Assembly: GCA_900404475.1 (NCBI GenBank)
Contig: OUQQ01000014.1
Span: 18,756-82,755 of the forward strand
DNA: 64,000 nucleotides
From: Spongospora subterranea
Lineage: Eukaryota; Endomyxa; Phytomyxea; Plasmodiophorida; Plasmodiophoridae
Direction: 5' to 3'
Part shown: positions 34,211 to 44,892 of the stretch, one piece after another
Layout: every line of letters begins with the position of its first letter
Position numbering within the stretch: the stretch's first letter is position 1
Position numbers and translations under genes: made by a program
Notes under the pieces: generated by a model
Databases searched by the model: none
Told to the model about the DNA's origin: nothing
The model's input: the letters and a program-made list of their open reading frames with translations, nothing else

Positions 34211-34282
34211 TGCAGACACTGAGACTCGAACTCAGGTGATCAGCGCCACAAGCTGGTATCCTGCCAACTAGATGATGTCTGC
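34211..34282 (-). tRNA. tRNA-His (anticodon GTG)
   Basis: The 72 nt cloverleaf reads on the minus strand. The 7 bp acceptor stem (GCAGACA/TGTCTGC) is perfect. The D arm has a 4 bp stem with A14, GG at 18-19 and A21. The anticodon loop is TTGTGGC with GTG. The T arm is CTGAG-TTCGAGT-CTCAG. The discriminator is A. The top pair of the anticodon stem is a C-A mismatch. No intron is present. The histidine G-1 is not encoded; eukaryotes add it after transcription. The internal B box is intact. Confidence 0.93.
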
Positions 34283-34614
34283 TGATTTGATGTGACCGCC
34301 AAACGACGACTCCCTGGGAGCGTTTCGATGGGACGGCGAGAAGATATAGCTCACCGTTGCGCGTCCCCGTAAAAACTGAAACCAACACACAATGACAACG
34401 CAACAGACGTCCCCATCACCTGCCGCTTGGCGTGGTCGTTCTGCTAAATGATCGTGGTGACTTCGCTTCTGTTGGTCTCGTCATCATTGTGCTGTCTTGT
34501 GTGTCCATTTCGTCCAAGGCCGTAGACAATGGTACTAAAACGTTCGAGAGAAATCGCAGGAATGAGATGAGTCAGCAGAATTGACCAATTCACTTTGTCG
34601 TTTGGACATGAACA
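34283..34614. other. spacer between tRNA-His and small gene
   Basis: No supported gene lies here. A minus-strand frame through 34444-34845 overlaps the small gene in antisense and is treated as a shadow. Confidence 0.4.
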
Positions 34615-34965
34615 ATGCGCCTGTTTAGTTTGCTTGAGTAAGTGGCGATCATGTTCGAAATCGACCTTGAGAGCGTTAGCTGAACCAATAGCATTTATGA
34701 ATACGCCAGACGCAGAACGCATCGGCCAACTCAACTTGATCAATTTGACAAAGAGCAAATTCTGGATGCGATATCTGTTGCTGTTCTCAATGCCAACGCA
34801 GCTGAACGCCCCACAATGACCTGCATCGCCCTCGAGACGAATCACGAAACTCGCTGGCGCCGCCAGATATCCGCCTCCGTTGAACGGGAAAACCTCAAAC
34901 GACCGAACCAGCCTTATGAACGCTATCGGCCGCCCCGATTACGCGGTTCGCGTCGTATTCTCTGA
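34615..34965 (+). CDS. small unknown protein, 98 aa, two exons
   Basis: Exons 34615-34637 and 34692-34965 are joined by a 54 bp intron with a consensus GTAAGT donor. The splice creates 'MRLFSLLDIYEYARRRTH', followed by a helical, acidic-basic segment ('LDQFDKEQILDAISVAVL') and a basic, Pro/Arg-rich tail ending '...RGSRRIL'. Without the intron no ATG leads into this frame. The stop is 15 bp before the ATG of UDP-glucose 4-epimerase on the same strand. I do not recognise the family. Confidence 0.6.
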
Positions 34966-34980
34966 AGCGGTTTCCGAGCG

Positions 34981-36390
34981 ATGGTGATCTTGATAACGGG
35001 AGGAGCTGGATATGTCGGATCCCACACAGCTGTGCAACTGACGCAAGACGGTCATGAGGTTGTGCTGATCGATAACTTCAGCAATTCGACACGGTCGTCC
35101 GTTGATCGCATTCGGGCACTCGCCGGATTCGATATTCCGTTCCACCAAGCCGATTTGACCGACGACGCGTCATTGGAAGCGGTGTTCGCCCTATACAATA
35201 TCGACGTGGTCATCCACTCAGCGGCGTTGAGCGCCATTCGCGAATCTGTTCGCAAGGTAAGTTCGCGACACCAGGTTTTCCAGAACACCCCGCTCTGATC
35301 CTGCACAGCCTTTGGAATATTATTCAAACGAGCTGATCAGCGCGTTGAACCTTCTCAGGTGCATGAGGCGTCATCAAGTCACTAACTTCGTATTCTCATC
35401 ATCGTCATCCGTCTACGGTGAGCAGGTTTCTCGGCAAACAAAACCGCCCTCGTGAATCCGACACGCCATAGGGGTGCGATCGGACGCCACTCCCATATCA
35501 GAAGATGATCATCTAGCACCAATCACCCCATATGGATTCGCCAAGCTTGCTGTTGAAAGGATCCTGGCTGATTGCGGTAAGTGCTTCCTGCTGATTCGGT
35601 TCAACGGGTTGAGTGAGCTGCCGTGGGCAGTGGCCGGCGATCAGGCTCTCGCCGTAATCGTGCTTCGATATTTCAACGTGGCCGGCGCCCATTCCTCGGG
35701 GTGCTTAGGCGAACGCACAACAGGAACGCAGGCAATCCTATTCGAACTTTCGGGTTCACGAACAACTCAACAACGGTCGTTTATATTAGGGCCATCTAGT
35801 TCCGGCGCTTTGTAAGGTGGGATTGGGATTCCAGGATCGTTCGACAATATTCGGTGGCGATTGGAACACCAGCGATGGAACGGTTGGTCTGATCATGATG
35901 AACGCAGCGTCTCGAACTCTTCAATTGTCACAGTCGCTGTTAGGCAATTCGTGATTACATTCATGTTCAAGTACGATATCGGTATCGCCCGTTTTCAATT
36001 GCTGTTGCTGATCGATATCGAGCAGGACGTTGCCGATGCACACGTGCGATGTGTGGCGAAACTGGATGAGGCCTCTCCTCGAGGGTCGATGCACATTCTG
36101 AACATCGGCAGTGGAAAAGGCTCATCGGTCCTTGATGTGCTGGCTGCGTTCGAGCACGTTATTGGGCGGCGTATACAAACGATCTGGGAAAACCGAAAAG
36201 AAGGGGACGTAGAATGTTTGGGTAATGGAACGTCATCACGCTAACGGTTGTGCTGATCATGAGCTCAGTTGCCAACGTCGAGCAAGCGAGGCGCATTCTC
36301 AACTGGAGCCCGAAACGAACTGTTGACGATATATGCGGGGATGCCTGGAACTGGGCGAAACATCATGCAGAAACCGGCCGAGCTGAATAA
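34981..36390 (+). CDS. GALE: UDP-glucose 4-epimerase
   Basis: Eight exons: 34981-35256, 35309-35417, 35472-35576, 35631-35753, 35800-35882, 35944-35970, 36026-36221 and 36269-36390 (346 aa, the family length). It belongs to the extended SDR fold: NAD-binding 'TGGAGYVGSH', 'IDNFSN', the Ser in 'SSSSSVYG', catalytic 'YGFAK', 'RYFNVAGAH', 'FGGDWNTSDGTAIRDYIHV', and the C-terminal 'LNIGSGKGSSVLDV' and 'RRILNWSPKRT'. It interconverts UDP-glucose and UDP-galactose. The sixth exon is only 27 bp. Intron 35754-35799 has a weak donor and the sequence around it ('TGTQAILFELS') fits the family poorly, so that border is the least sure. Confidence 0.92.
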
Positions 36391-36639
36391 AACAGCAGAT
36401 CGCTGTGGCCATTGGTAGCAGTGTAGCACGTGACGGTTGGGAATGCTGAGCCACACCAGAACGATTCGTTAGAAATGGGGACGACGTTGCCAATTGACAC
36501 GAAACAACGACGTGATATTTCCGAAAGTATATGAGGCATTGGCAAATCGGTCTTTTTGTGAAATGGGACGACATCGCACCCCGGTTTGACTGGCGCTGCC
36601 CAAGGCGAATGGAAGAGTTTGGCTGGTAATTGTCATTCC

Positions 36640-37020
36640 AAATCCGTGCTAAGTTCCGCACCCTAATCGGAACGGGCCTTGAATGGGAAACTGCATTGAA
36701 CTGTCAATATACGGCCACATTATGAATATCGAGTGACGCCGTTTGGGCTGATGAACGCAGCCGCCATGATCCCAACGCCTCTCATGAACGAGTCGATCCA
36801 ACCCGATTGTTGGTGTTCGATCTTGGTGATTTATTGATATGTTCGTGGAGCCCGGTCCAACACACGATGTGAATTGTCCAACGCGTCTCAAGATGATTCA
36901 GGGACATGAACCTGTTTGCGAAGTTGGAACGATGCTGTGAACGTGAAACTTCGTTGGGTTGACGTGGTCTCCTGGGACAGGAATCGAAATGGACTCGGGG
37001 CTACATGGTTTTTTCCGAAA
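36640..37020 (+). mobile_element. Ty3/gypsy reverse transcriptase remnant
   Basis: In one frame around 36707-36790 the sequence reads 'HYEYRVTPFGLMNAAAM' then 'LMNESI', matching the conserved RT block (YEY.VMPFGLTNAP.TFQ.LMN). Further fragments in shifted frames follow ('NLFAKLE', then 'WSPGTGIEMDSG'). Several frameshifts and stops interrupt it, and no protease, integrase or LTR is visible, so it is an old, inactive copy. Confidence 0.65.
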
Positions 37021-37397
37021 GACGCCAAGGGAGTCCAATGTTATCTAAGGATTCACCAAATTCCATCGGGACCTCATCGTCCCATTATGCTGTAGCTTGG
37101 CAACGCCGTTGTTATGCGCCGACAAGGAAACGAATACAATTTCATTGGGCGACATATTAGCGATGAACGCCTTATGCCGAACCGTGCGTGTTGGAAGAAA
37201 CCGACGCCGCTGGTTTGCAATTGAGGATAGTGTTGTCTGAACTGCAACAAGATCACCCTTTCCAGCCTGTGGCATTCTGTTGACGAAAGCTGGCCCCATT
37301 GGAGATCAGGGACGGAACACACGATAAAGAATCGCTGTGGAAATCACGCCATGGAGGCGTTTCTTAGAACGGGGGGCGGCACATCGGATCCAAGCCG

Positions 37398-37950
37398 TTA
37401 GCGACCACTACCGAGCAATAAACCGGTCGCAGCTATATAGAACGGGATCGTTCCGCTCGAACAGAGGATGTCGCCGATATCTAACGCCTCGCCAATGACC
37501 AAACCGCTTACCACCAGCATATGACGCGAAAGACGTCGGTCGAGTGGGAAGGGCGGGCATTGAGAGAACGGCAATAACAAGACGAATTTGATATACCAAA
37601 CCCACGAACAGCGTTGGCAGAACCCGTCGAGTGGGTTCGGCAGTAGAAATCGGAGGGTCTTTGAACGTTGGAAAATAGGATCGCAAAATGGCAACGCCAG
37701 ATGGATATTCTACCCTAACATCGACAACCTCCACCGCCTGCCCAAAACTCATTCGACAGGTTCTGCCAAAGCTGTTCGTGGGTTTGTCAATCTCGTCACT
37801 CTTATCGTTCTCCAATGCCCCGCCAATCCTACACGACCGACGTCTCTGTCGCGTCATGGGCGGTTTGTTCATGGGCGGAAACCCGCTGGCCGAGCGGGAA
37901 CGACCCCGTTCTACATATAGTGTTGATCGGTTTATGGCATCTGTTGAGGT
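37398..37950. repeat. large imperfect inverted repeat beside gypsy remnant
   Basis: Two arms, roughly 37398-37690 and 37692-37950, are diverged reverse complements. Matching landmarks are 'taaaccggtcgc' against the complement of 'gatcggttta', 'gaacgggatcgttccgctcg' against the complement of 'cgagcgggaacgaccccgtt', and 'aaacccacgaacag' against the complement of 'ctgttcgtgggttt'. Long ORFs on both strands here are mirror images of the same sequence. It could be a foldback element or an inverted duplication of retroelement DNA. Confidence 0.7.
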
Positions 37951-38530
37951 CAACGAATCGACGACTCCATCGCTATGGTTTTCCGCAGCAGAACCGTCAT
38001 TGCACCCGACCCGTTGCGAAACACGAATCAGAGGTTCAACTGTTGTCGGCTGATTCAGGATGGGGCGACGATGCGCCCGGTGCGGCTCTCAATATTCGTA
38101 TACAGAGCAGCGTCGTGAACTCTGGAAAAACTGATCGTCCAAGTAAAAATGCCATCGATCAGTGCATACGCCAAAGCGTCACTTGGGAAATGTCTCTCGT
38201 TGCACATTTCCACCACGTCCTGGCAATGCCCGACCAACCGCAACTCGGGTTGACTCTGTGCTCTGTGTAGTGGCAAGGCTGGGTGTAGTCTGTTGGTTGA
38301 GCGACCAGGGCCTCTGGAAGTTCAGTGGTGCTCTGGGCTGTGCGGGTGTATATGTACAGTGTACATTCTATGGGTTTTGTGTACTGTGTCGTCTGTGGGG
38401 TGGATGTACTGGTCGTCGGTGGGTTGTGTGTACACTCAATACGGGTAGTGTGGTTGATCCGTGGGTTGGTTGTCGACTACACCAGTTGGCCAATCGGCTG
38501 TTTGTCGTCATGATGGGCCGTTTATCAGCA

Positions 38531-39441
38531 ATGGCCGACCTGGAAGAGGAGATTCTTTTCCAGACAGAACGAGATCGGCGCCAACGTGAGCGGAAGGCGG
38601 AATCATTGGCCCCTGATCGTAGTGCAGCGCCGTCATCACCACCTCAGGCCCGAGACTCATACACGTCTTCGCGACGACCCGATCGCGGGCCTCGACGGCC
38701 ATCTGCCAGGAGATCACGATCCCCACGAAGACAGCCCCGATCCCCGAGACGGTCCCGGTCTCCTCAGAGTAGTTTCAGACCCTCGCGAAACGTCGATAAA
38801 AACAAACGAGCCATTGACCGAAGGTTAAGAAAACGTAGTTGGTCTCGAGGTTCCATATTTTATCATCAAACGATATTCAGACTGTTCTAAGGGAATTTTG
38901 CCCAGGACGATCGGTATCATCCAGCAGGAGTGCGTCTAGGTCCCGAAGCCCTCGACCCGCTCTCAGGGAATCGCGCCGGTCGAAAGGCTTCGGCCTATCC
39001 ACGTTTTCACAGAGCTTCGCAGACGAACGCATCGAGCTCCGACGCCCTCCTTCCCAGCCCGACAAAGTGCAGCTAACGAATCTGCTTCGCGACACGATCA
39101 TCACCAATCGAAGGTGTGTTTTGCGGTTCTGGGGATCGGGCATCAAACACTGAACAATTCGATGTAGATTAGATTCGGAACAACGGGATATGGCTGTTCA
39201 TCATTTGCGGAATATAGCCCCTGACGACCTCGCCAAACCGGTGAAACTCATGTCGGAATGGCTGAACTCCAACTCGGGCGCGCTGCGTCAGCCGGCCGAG
39301 GAGGACGTCGCCGTTCCCGATCCCGGGTTGGACATGTTCGGGCGCGAGATCAAGCCGGCCCCGGAAGCGGCCGAGTCGTACCAGCAGTTCAAGGCAAGGA
39401 GGTTGAAGGAGTTGGCGGAGCAGTGTAGAGACCGGCGATGA
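38531..39441 (+). CDS. RS-domain (SR-like) protein, about 261 aa
   Basis: Predicted exons are 38531-38823, 38892-39115 and 39173-39441. The N terminus ('MADLEEEILFQTERDRRQRE') is followed by an Arg/Ser-Pro-rich stretch ('SPRRQPRSPRRSRSP') and, after intron 1, another RS block ('SASRSRSPRPALRESRR'). The C-terminal half is not RS-rich and contains 'LAKPVKLMSEWLN', 'VPDPGLDMFGREIKP' and 'QQFKARRLKELAEQ'. RS domains mark spliceosome-associated proteins, which suits an intron-dense genome. The acceptor of intron 1 is uncertain: I chose the one keeping phase, although a better-looking CAG at 38878-38880 lies just upstream. The specific family is not recognised. Confidence 0.6.
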
Positions 39442-39497
39442 CGATCTCTGATACAGACGATATTCCCATGAAAATTTGCCCAACACATTCGCGAGTT

Positions 39498-40746
39498 TTA
39501 CTCTAATGGCGGGACTTCGCTTTCGTCGATCGATTCGCGAATCTGTTGCTTTCGCCGCTCTGTGGCCTCAACGATGTTGCGAAAATCGACAGTCTTCGAT
39601 GGCGTCGGCGCGTTCGCGATGGTCCCGCGTAATGCTTGCGATACCGGCCCTTGTTTGGTTTTGGATTTGAGCGGAACGGCTCGGGGCATTTTTAGGACCA
39701 GGGCGCCCGTTGTTATGACGCGCTGAGCGTTGGCGTCGTCCGACGCAACTTCGTCGGGGAGATGGAGCAGGATCAGTTTCCCTTTGATCACGCACTGGAA
39801 CCATCGCGGGTGAATATCGATCCGGATCTGCGACGTATCCAGGAACCGCGGGACGTTCACCGTCGCGATTACGTATCTCGGGTCGTCGTCGTCGATCCTG
39901 AACTCCCATTTGCCCTGATTCCTTTGCGACGGGAGCCGCCCTTCAAGTTCCACGGCCGGAACCGACAGCTAAAAAAAACAAACAAAAAACGACACCAAAT
40001 CACAATCACGCGATCATCGTTCCTATCACTTTTACCAGTTTGTTGGCGACGGCGATCGGATCTGCTGCTGGTTCGAACATCGCCGTCGACTTATCGTCCT
40101 CCTCTCGCTGTTTCCTGGTCGCCGCAATATCGTGGTACATTTTCGTTCGCGCTTCGGGGCTGTGCCATGTCGTGGATGACGATCCCTCCGCGTCGGCCTC
40201 GTTGTTGCGTTTTTGGTCCACCAGTAAATCCAGTTCTTGCTGCATCGCCGCCATCTGCTGCTTGGCCAAAATACGCTCACTCTTCGCGATCTCTTGCGCG
40301 TCCAGCGACTCCAATTGCGGTATCTTTCCGATCACGAAACGGCGCCAGTTCCCGAAACTCGTACACGGGTTTCCCATCAAATACAGCTCGCGGATGTTCG
40401 GGCAGCGACGTAGGTTCTCGCAGCTTTCCTGTAGCCTGTCGACGTCGATGAAGTTCAGGGTCAGGTCGAGTTTCCGAAGGCTCTCGCACCTGTCCAGGTT
40501 CTCGATCAGCGTGATATTGTTGACGGCGACGTTGAGATAGTCAAGCTCCTTCAGCCGGTGCAGATTCTCCAGTTTCCCGATCAGGTTGTTCTGCAGATAC
40601 AGGATCCGCAGGTGGCGGCACAACGTCCCCAGCGCCTCGATCCGCTCGATCTCGAACTGGTGCAATGTCAGCTCCTGGAGCGAGTGCAGGATGCCGTCGT
40701 TGTGTTCGGAGCGCCGCCGCACCAGATCCTCCGTGATCCTGACCAT
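39498..40746 (-). CDS. DNAAF11: dynein assembly factor DNAAF11 (LRRC6/TILB)
   Basis: Exons 40746-40036 and 39968-39498 (67 bp phase 0 intron) give 393 aa. The start 'MVRITEDLVRRRSEHNDG' is typical of the family, followed by SDS22-like LRRs ('LRILYLQNNLIGKLENL', 'LDYLNVAVNNI'), an LRR cap ('LYLMGNPC'), a coiled segment and, after the intron, a CS/p23-like domain ('VIATVNVPRFLDTS', 'WFQCVIKGKLILLHLP'). LRRC6/TILB acts in the cytoplasm to pre-assemble axonemal dynein arms. The LRR-coil-CS order is diagnostic. This is the strongest evidence in the window for motile flagella. Confidence 0.93.
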
Positions 40747-41397
40747 CGTTCTGGGGTTTCGGGGGGGGGGAGGTTGGCGACAAAACAATGACGCCCAACT
40801 TAGGACAGTCATAGGAGGCCTCACTCACTTCTCCAACCGACATTTGCAAAAACAGTTTCGCCACATTCGTCGACAAGTTGACGAATTGTGTCAAGGTTTC
40901 GGCACAATAGTTTCAGAGCGCCGTTATCGAAATAGGATGTTGTTTGCAGCTTTCCTTTGAATTGTCGCTCGTGAATTCAGTTTTTAGCTTTATCTCGTTC
41001 CTGTGCTGCATCCTGGCACAATCTTCAATTGGCGATGATTGCTCGCCCGCCAGCGAAATAGATCGTGACGAGATAATGCACTTGACCGCAAATGATTATA
41101 TCTCTCTTTGAACCTTCTTGTCAAAAAAGAAACAAAATGTCAGGGAAGACACGCTGCCCGTTCTTGGTGGGCCGGGTTCTATTGGAGACATGCATGTCCA
41201 CGGACTTATCCCTTCCGTGGACGTACTGTATGTCCACGGACTTCTCACGTATATACAGTTTGGCTAAAAATACTCGTCGATGCACTGTCAATGCCATGGT
41301 GCAATGAAGCATTGCATCGTCTACCCCGTCAGCAACCGTAGTGTTCTGGTCAAACTGACCATTAATTCTCTTCTCGTGCCCGACCTGAAAGAATTTG
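40747..41397. other. promoter side of DNAAF11 and spacer
   Basis: No gene is supported. A run of G bases sits at 40761-40770. 'tgtccacggactt' occurs twice (41193 and 41231, 38 bp apart), with 'ccgtggacgta' between them. Confidence 0.4.
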
Positions 41398-42097
41398 ACA
41401 GTGCCATCTCTGGCAAACTGTTTGATGATTTGTATTGTGTATAAAAGTAAAGGTTATTCGTTCCTGACTGATCCGAAAACTCAATTTCCAATGCCTTATT
41501 CACGACTTCATTGTTATATCATCACTAATTGCAGGGCTTACTAAACCTGCGAGGAGTTTCATGAATTCTTTCGGACTATTATCATCTGACCCGTGGACAA
41601 CCTCTTCGTGCTGAGGAAGCAAACTCGCTGATGCTGAGCAGAACCACAAGTAACATCACTAGATCGATTGATCGGATGAATGGGCAGATGTGCATACTTC
41701 GAAGTTACCACAAAGGGAAGCGGCGAGTCTGGGAAGGCAAAGTACATCCAATAATTCGAGCTAGCGACGCTAGTTGTGGTTCTGCTCAGCATTAACGATT
41801 TTGCTTCCATCAGCACGAAGAGGTTGTCCACGGGTCAGATGAATAATAAAAATAGTCAGAAAGAATTCATGAAACTCATCGCAGGTTTTCAAGAAATCAG
41901 TAACCGCGGGCAAATTTCAAACAATAAAATCATCAATACGATTTTGAACAAAGTAAGCCCTGCAATTAGTGATGATATAACGAATGAAGTCGTGAATAAG
42001 GCATTGAAAATTGAGTTCCGGATCAGTCAGGAACGAATAACCTGGACTGTAATATACAATATAAGTCATCAAACAGTTTGCCAGAGATGGCACTGTG
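41398..42097. repeat. foldback element: inverted repeat with 260-340 bp arms
   Basis: The left arm (about 41398-41660) and right arm (about 41757-42097) are reverse complements at high identity: 'acagtgccatctctggcaaa' against its complement near 42080, 'gttattcgttcctgactgat', 'tcatcactaattgcagggct' and 'gctgagcagaaccacaa' all pair. The left arm lacks a stretch of about 75-80 bp present in the right arm (after 'gggcttact'). About 95 bp separate the arms. The right arm contains a 130-codon frame (41776-42168, plus) and the left arm its broken mirror copy on the minus strand; neither matches a family I know. Confidence 0.85.
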
Positions 42098-42256
42098 AGG
42101 TTACCGACCCAGCAGCTCAACGTATCGACGAAAACAACGGGATGATGAGGAATCCCTTCGCCCGTTAATCTCCCTCGGGCACCGCCGTCCGCTACATCCC
42201 AATGGGCCAATCAGGAACTTGATCGATCTCCCATGGACAACACAGTAAAATTATTT

Positions 42257-43036
42257 TTATTTCGATTTCAACGCCTTCTGCTTGGACCTCTTACAGCAGT
42301 ACGAATAAACGAGATCGGGGGCGCCGTTCACCTTCTTGTATTCGAAATGGACACCAAAGGCCATGGCGCAGGGTATGTGAAACGCATTTGGACAGCTCTG
42401 TGACCAGGACAACAAACAAACAAACAAGTTGAATTCCCGCCCCCGCGATGATGATAATCTATGGAAATCCTACCGGATCGGAGCAGTCGAAACTGGCGCC
42501 ATCGCTGGTCAGGCAATACATGCAATCCTGTAATCGGATTGGGATCAGCTTCGAACCGACATACGTGTTTGGTCCCAAGGCACCTTGGCAAACCGGTGCT
42601 GTGGAACCTGCATCAGATCGATGGCGTCGCAGCGATCGGCGAACCGGAAATACACTTCGGGCACCCAAATCGAGCAGATGATATGGGCCCATCTCCAGTC
42701 GGTGGTCCTCTTCATGGCGCCAGACCTCCTTGGGCACAGGACACATTGATCCTGGTTCCATATGCACCCGTCGCACACCCAATCGTCCTCCGGGATCGAT
42801 ATCGATAATGGCGCCCCATAGCAGTCGCTGTGGACACAAACTATAGTAGCGCCATCGTATTAGTGGACGACCAGGGCGGGTCAGGACCTGGTTCAGATCT
42901 GAGATCCACCTTCGCATTGGGCGCAGTAGACCAGCTCCCCATCCGATTCCCTGCAGACGTCGCAGCAATCTTCGCGCGAGAACGCCTGTAACGCTGCCAC
43001 TGCCGCGTCACACATTACTATCGCCATTGTCGCCAT
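42257..43036 (-). CDS. PHD finger plus extended PHD (BRPF/Jade/AF10-type) protein
   Basis: Exons 43036-42910, 42840-42584, 42527-42474 and 42397-42257 give 192 aa. The first PHD finger is 'CCDVCRESDGELVYCAQC', completed after an intron by 'CVHSDCYG' and 'WVCDGC'. The extended PHD follows: 'CVLCPRRSGAMKRT', 'WAHIICSIWVPEV', 'CMYC', 'FHIPCAMAFGVHFEY' and 'CCKRSK'. PHD-knuckle-ePHD modules read histone H3 tails and DNA in acetyltransferase complexes (Jade, BRPF, yeast Nto1). Here the protein is almost nothing but this module, without the usual enzyme-binding flanks. It may be a minimal version, or an upstream part is missed. The minus-strand ATG lies in a CATG palindrome shared with a plus-strand ATG. 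Confidence 0.82.
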
Positions 43037-44200
43037 GGGCGACCCCTCCTGTTACCCTCAAGTGGAAAACTGCGGTCTCTGTCATGATCAACCGACACAT
43101 ATGGGGCGACGACATCACGTCCAGGTCTGGTCACAATGAAGGCGAAAACCCCAGAGGTACCCCATGGACGACACCAATCGCCATTTGGTCCAAGAAACAG
43201 ACCAATCGGTACATCGTGTTGGTGAGTGGGCAATGCACCTCCAATACCCCTGGTGTTGTGCTCATTCACAATCTCCTGTAAGTTTAAAGATTTGCCATCT
43301 AGGGCAAACACACGCCGCCTTGCAAATCAATGGGGGTTTTCGGTTCCAGAGCAACACGATGCTGTTCAAGGAAGCCGAGGCCAGACTCAATACATATATA
43401 TATCCTGTCTTCGCTAAATCCTGTGTATTCTGTCGTGCAATGATTTGGCGTTTTTTTTTTGCCCCTGCTTTCAGGCAATATCGAAGATACGGAGCACAAT
43501 GTCGACAATATCGCGAAAGAACAAACTTTCAGGAGGACACGGCGTCCCGCTTCGTTCGCCATTCTCTATTGCTGTGTCGAACCCAACTCTTGGTCCAACA
43601 GCGTTCGATGAGGCACGGAACCGCCGTATTTTCCTCAATCTTTTCCTGAGCGGTTTCGTCATCACATTCGACTTCCCCGAGCTCGATACTGCCATTGAAC
43701 ATGATGCCAAAAAAGCGCCATCTCAGTGGCAGGACAGACTGCGTTAGAGGCAATTCCAATTGATTCCCTAAACAGAAGAAACACAGCGCGAATGCGAGTA
43801 AACACATCAAACCAATTGAAACCGCCAATAATGCGAACAATACTGAATGTTGCCCATTAACACCAATACCGATATTACATGGCGATATCAGGAGACTGAG
43901 GGTTTGGGCATTGATGGACCGGACCCGTGGATCTCCCCAGACGACGAAAACAATTTACAGCCCGCTGTCCACACCTGCACCCGGATTGTGTCGGACGCGA
44001 CCGATCATCACACGATCATCGGATGGCGTCGTTCACACACATCGTCCAATCAAACTCCCTTGTGTGTTCAACGTGATGATGGTGATGATCTCGTTGGTCA
44101 ACACGAATCACGCCCTCTGTTTGATTGGTTGCGCAATTTTCCCATTGTTCGAAAGGGCGTCGGGGGATCATCGTTGGAGAAGTCGAATGATCGAGCGGTC
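43037..44200. other. unresolved region with possible plus-strand coding exons
   Basis: The plus strand has a frame from an ATG at 43035 ('ENCGLCHDQPTHMG') and a good donor at about 43221 (GTGAGTGGG). A strong polypyrimidine acceptor lies near 43456-43474, followed by a frame to 43747. The minus strand has a hydrophobic N-terminal frame ('FALLAVSIGLMCLLAFALCF') at 43840-43529. I could not join exons on either strand into a recognised protein. Confidence 0.3.
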
Positions 44201-44861
44201 ATGGATAATCCATTGGATACGTATCTAAGGGCTCTTCGGAACGACGCCAGGGATCTGTCGTCGGCGCTTAGCAAGATCGACCTCAAGTCCAGGACGCCGA
44301 ATGTCCAATGGTAAAACATTCATTTCCTGCAAACGTTCACTTTTTTTTTGGTGATCGTTTATTCACCAGTTTTTTCTCGTGTGCGATTTTAATTCGAGGT
44401 TTTAGGCCCAGAATATTATCCCAGTTCACCCTCATATCAAGTCAAATACAGTCGATTAGTCAGGAGCTGCTCCGGTCCGATGTCGAACGTGATCTGGCGT
44501 CGGCGTTTCTGTTCATTCCAACCGTCGATAATTGCGATCCAGTAATTGTTGCTGTTTTCGTCCTGTTCGCCGGCCCGTGAACTCAACAACATAGGGCAAT
44601 CTTATCAGAGCGAAGCCGATCATGGAAATCGACGAGCAGAATGTAAACCTTTTACAGAACGGCCTGCACTTTGAGGACGATCAAGGTCAGGATCTACAGA
44701 GCCGGATACAGGAATTCGATGCAGCGCTCACCGAATTGAGTGGAATGTTGAAGCTCCCACAGAGTTCCATTGCCGACTCGCAACTGAGTAAACCAAAACC
44801 TGATCCCCAAGCTGGACAGGATTTGGTGGCTGCATATCTTCATGGACATTTACTCCGTTAG
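44201..44861 (+). CDS. MED8: Mediator subunit 8 (MED8)-like
   Basis: Exons 44201-44310 and 44406-44541 are joined by a 95 bp phase 2 intron. They encode a helical protein with 'LRALRNDARDLSSALSKI', then 'WPRILSQFTLISSQIQSI' and 'AFLFIPTVDNCDP'. This is the MED8 pattern of two helices, the Trp-Pro junction, the Q(F/L)xLLSSQLxxL helix and a beta hairpin. A third exon, 44658-44861, joins in phase 0 after a long 116 bp intron and adds 'LQSRIQEFDAALTEL' and a Lys-Pro-Asp-Pro tail. It could instead belong to a separate small gene starting at 44622. MED8 is a Mediator head subunit for RNA polymerase II transcription. Confidence 0.68.
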
Positions 44862-44892
44862 CCCCAATTTTCTACAAAATCATCAACAACAC

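Noticed and set aside
34444..34845. Minus-strand 133-codon frame
   Set aside because: It is antisense to the spliced 98 aa gene, whose frame has a consensus donor and coding-like composition.
37408..38270. Several 100-180 codon frames on both strands
   Set aside because: They arise from the imperfect inverted repeat and show no domain, start context or splice pattern.
41776..42168. 130-codon ORF in the right arm of the foldback element
   Set aside because: It is mirrored in the left arm with breaks and matches no family; I treat it as part of the repeat, not a host gene.
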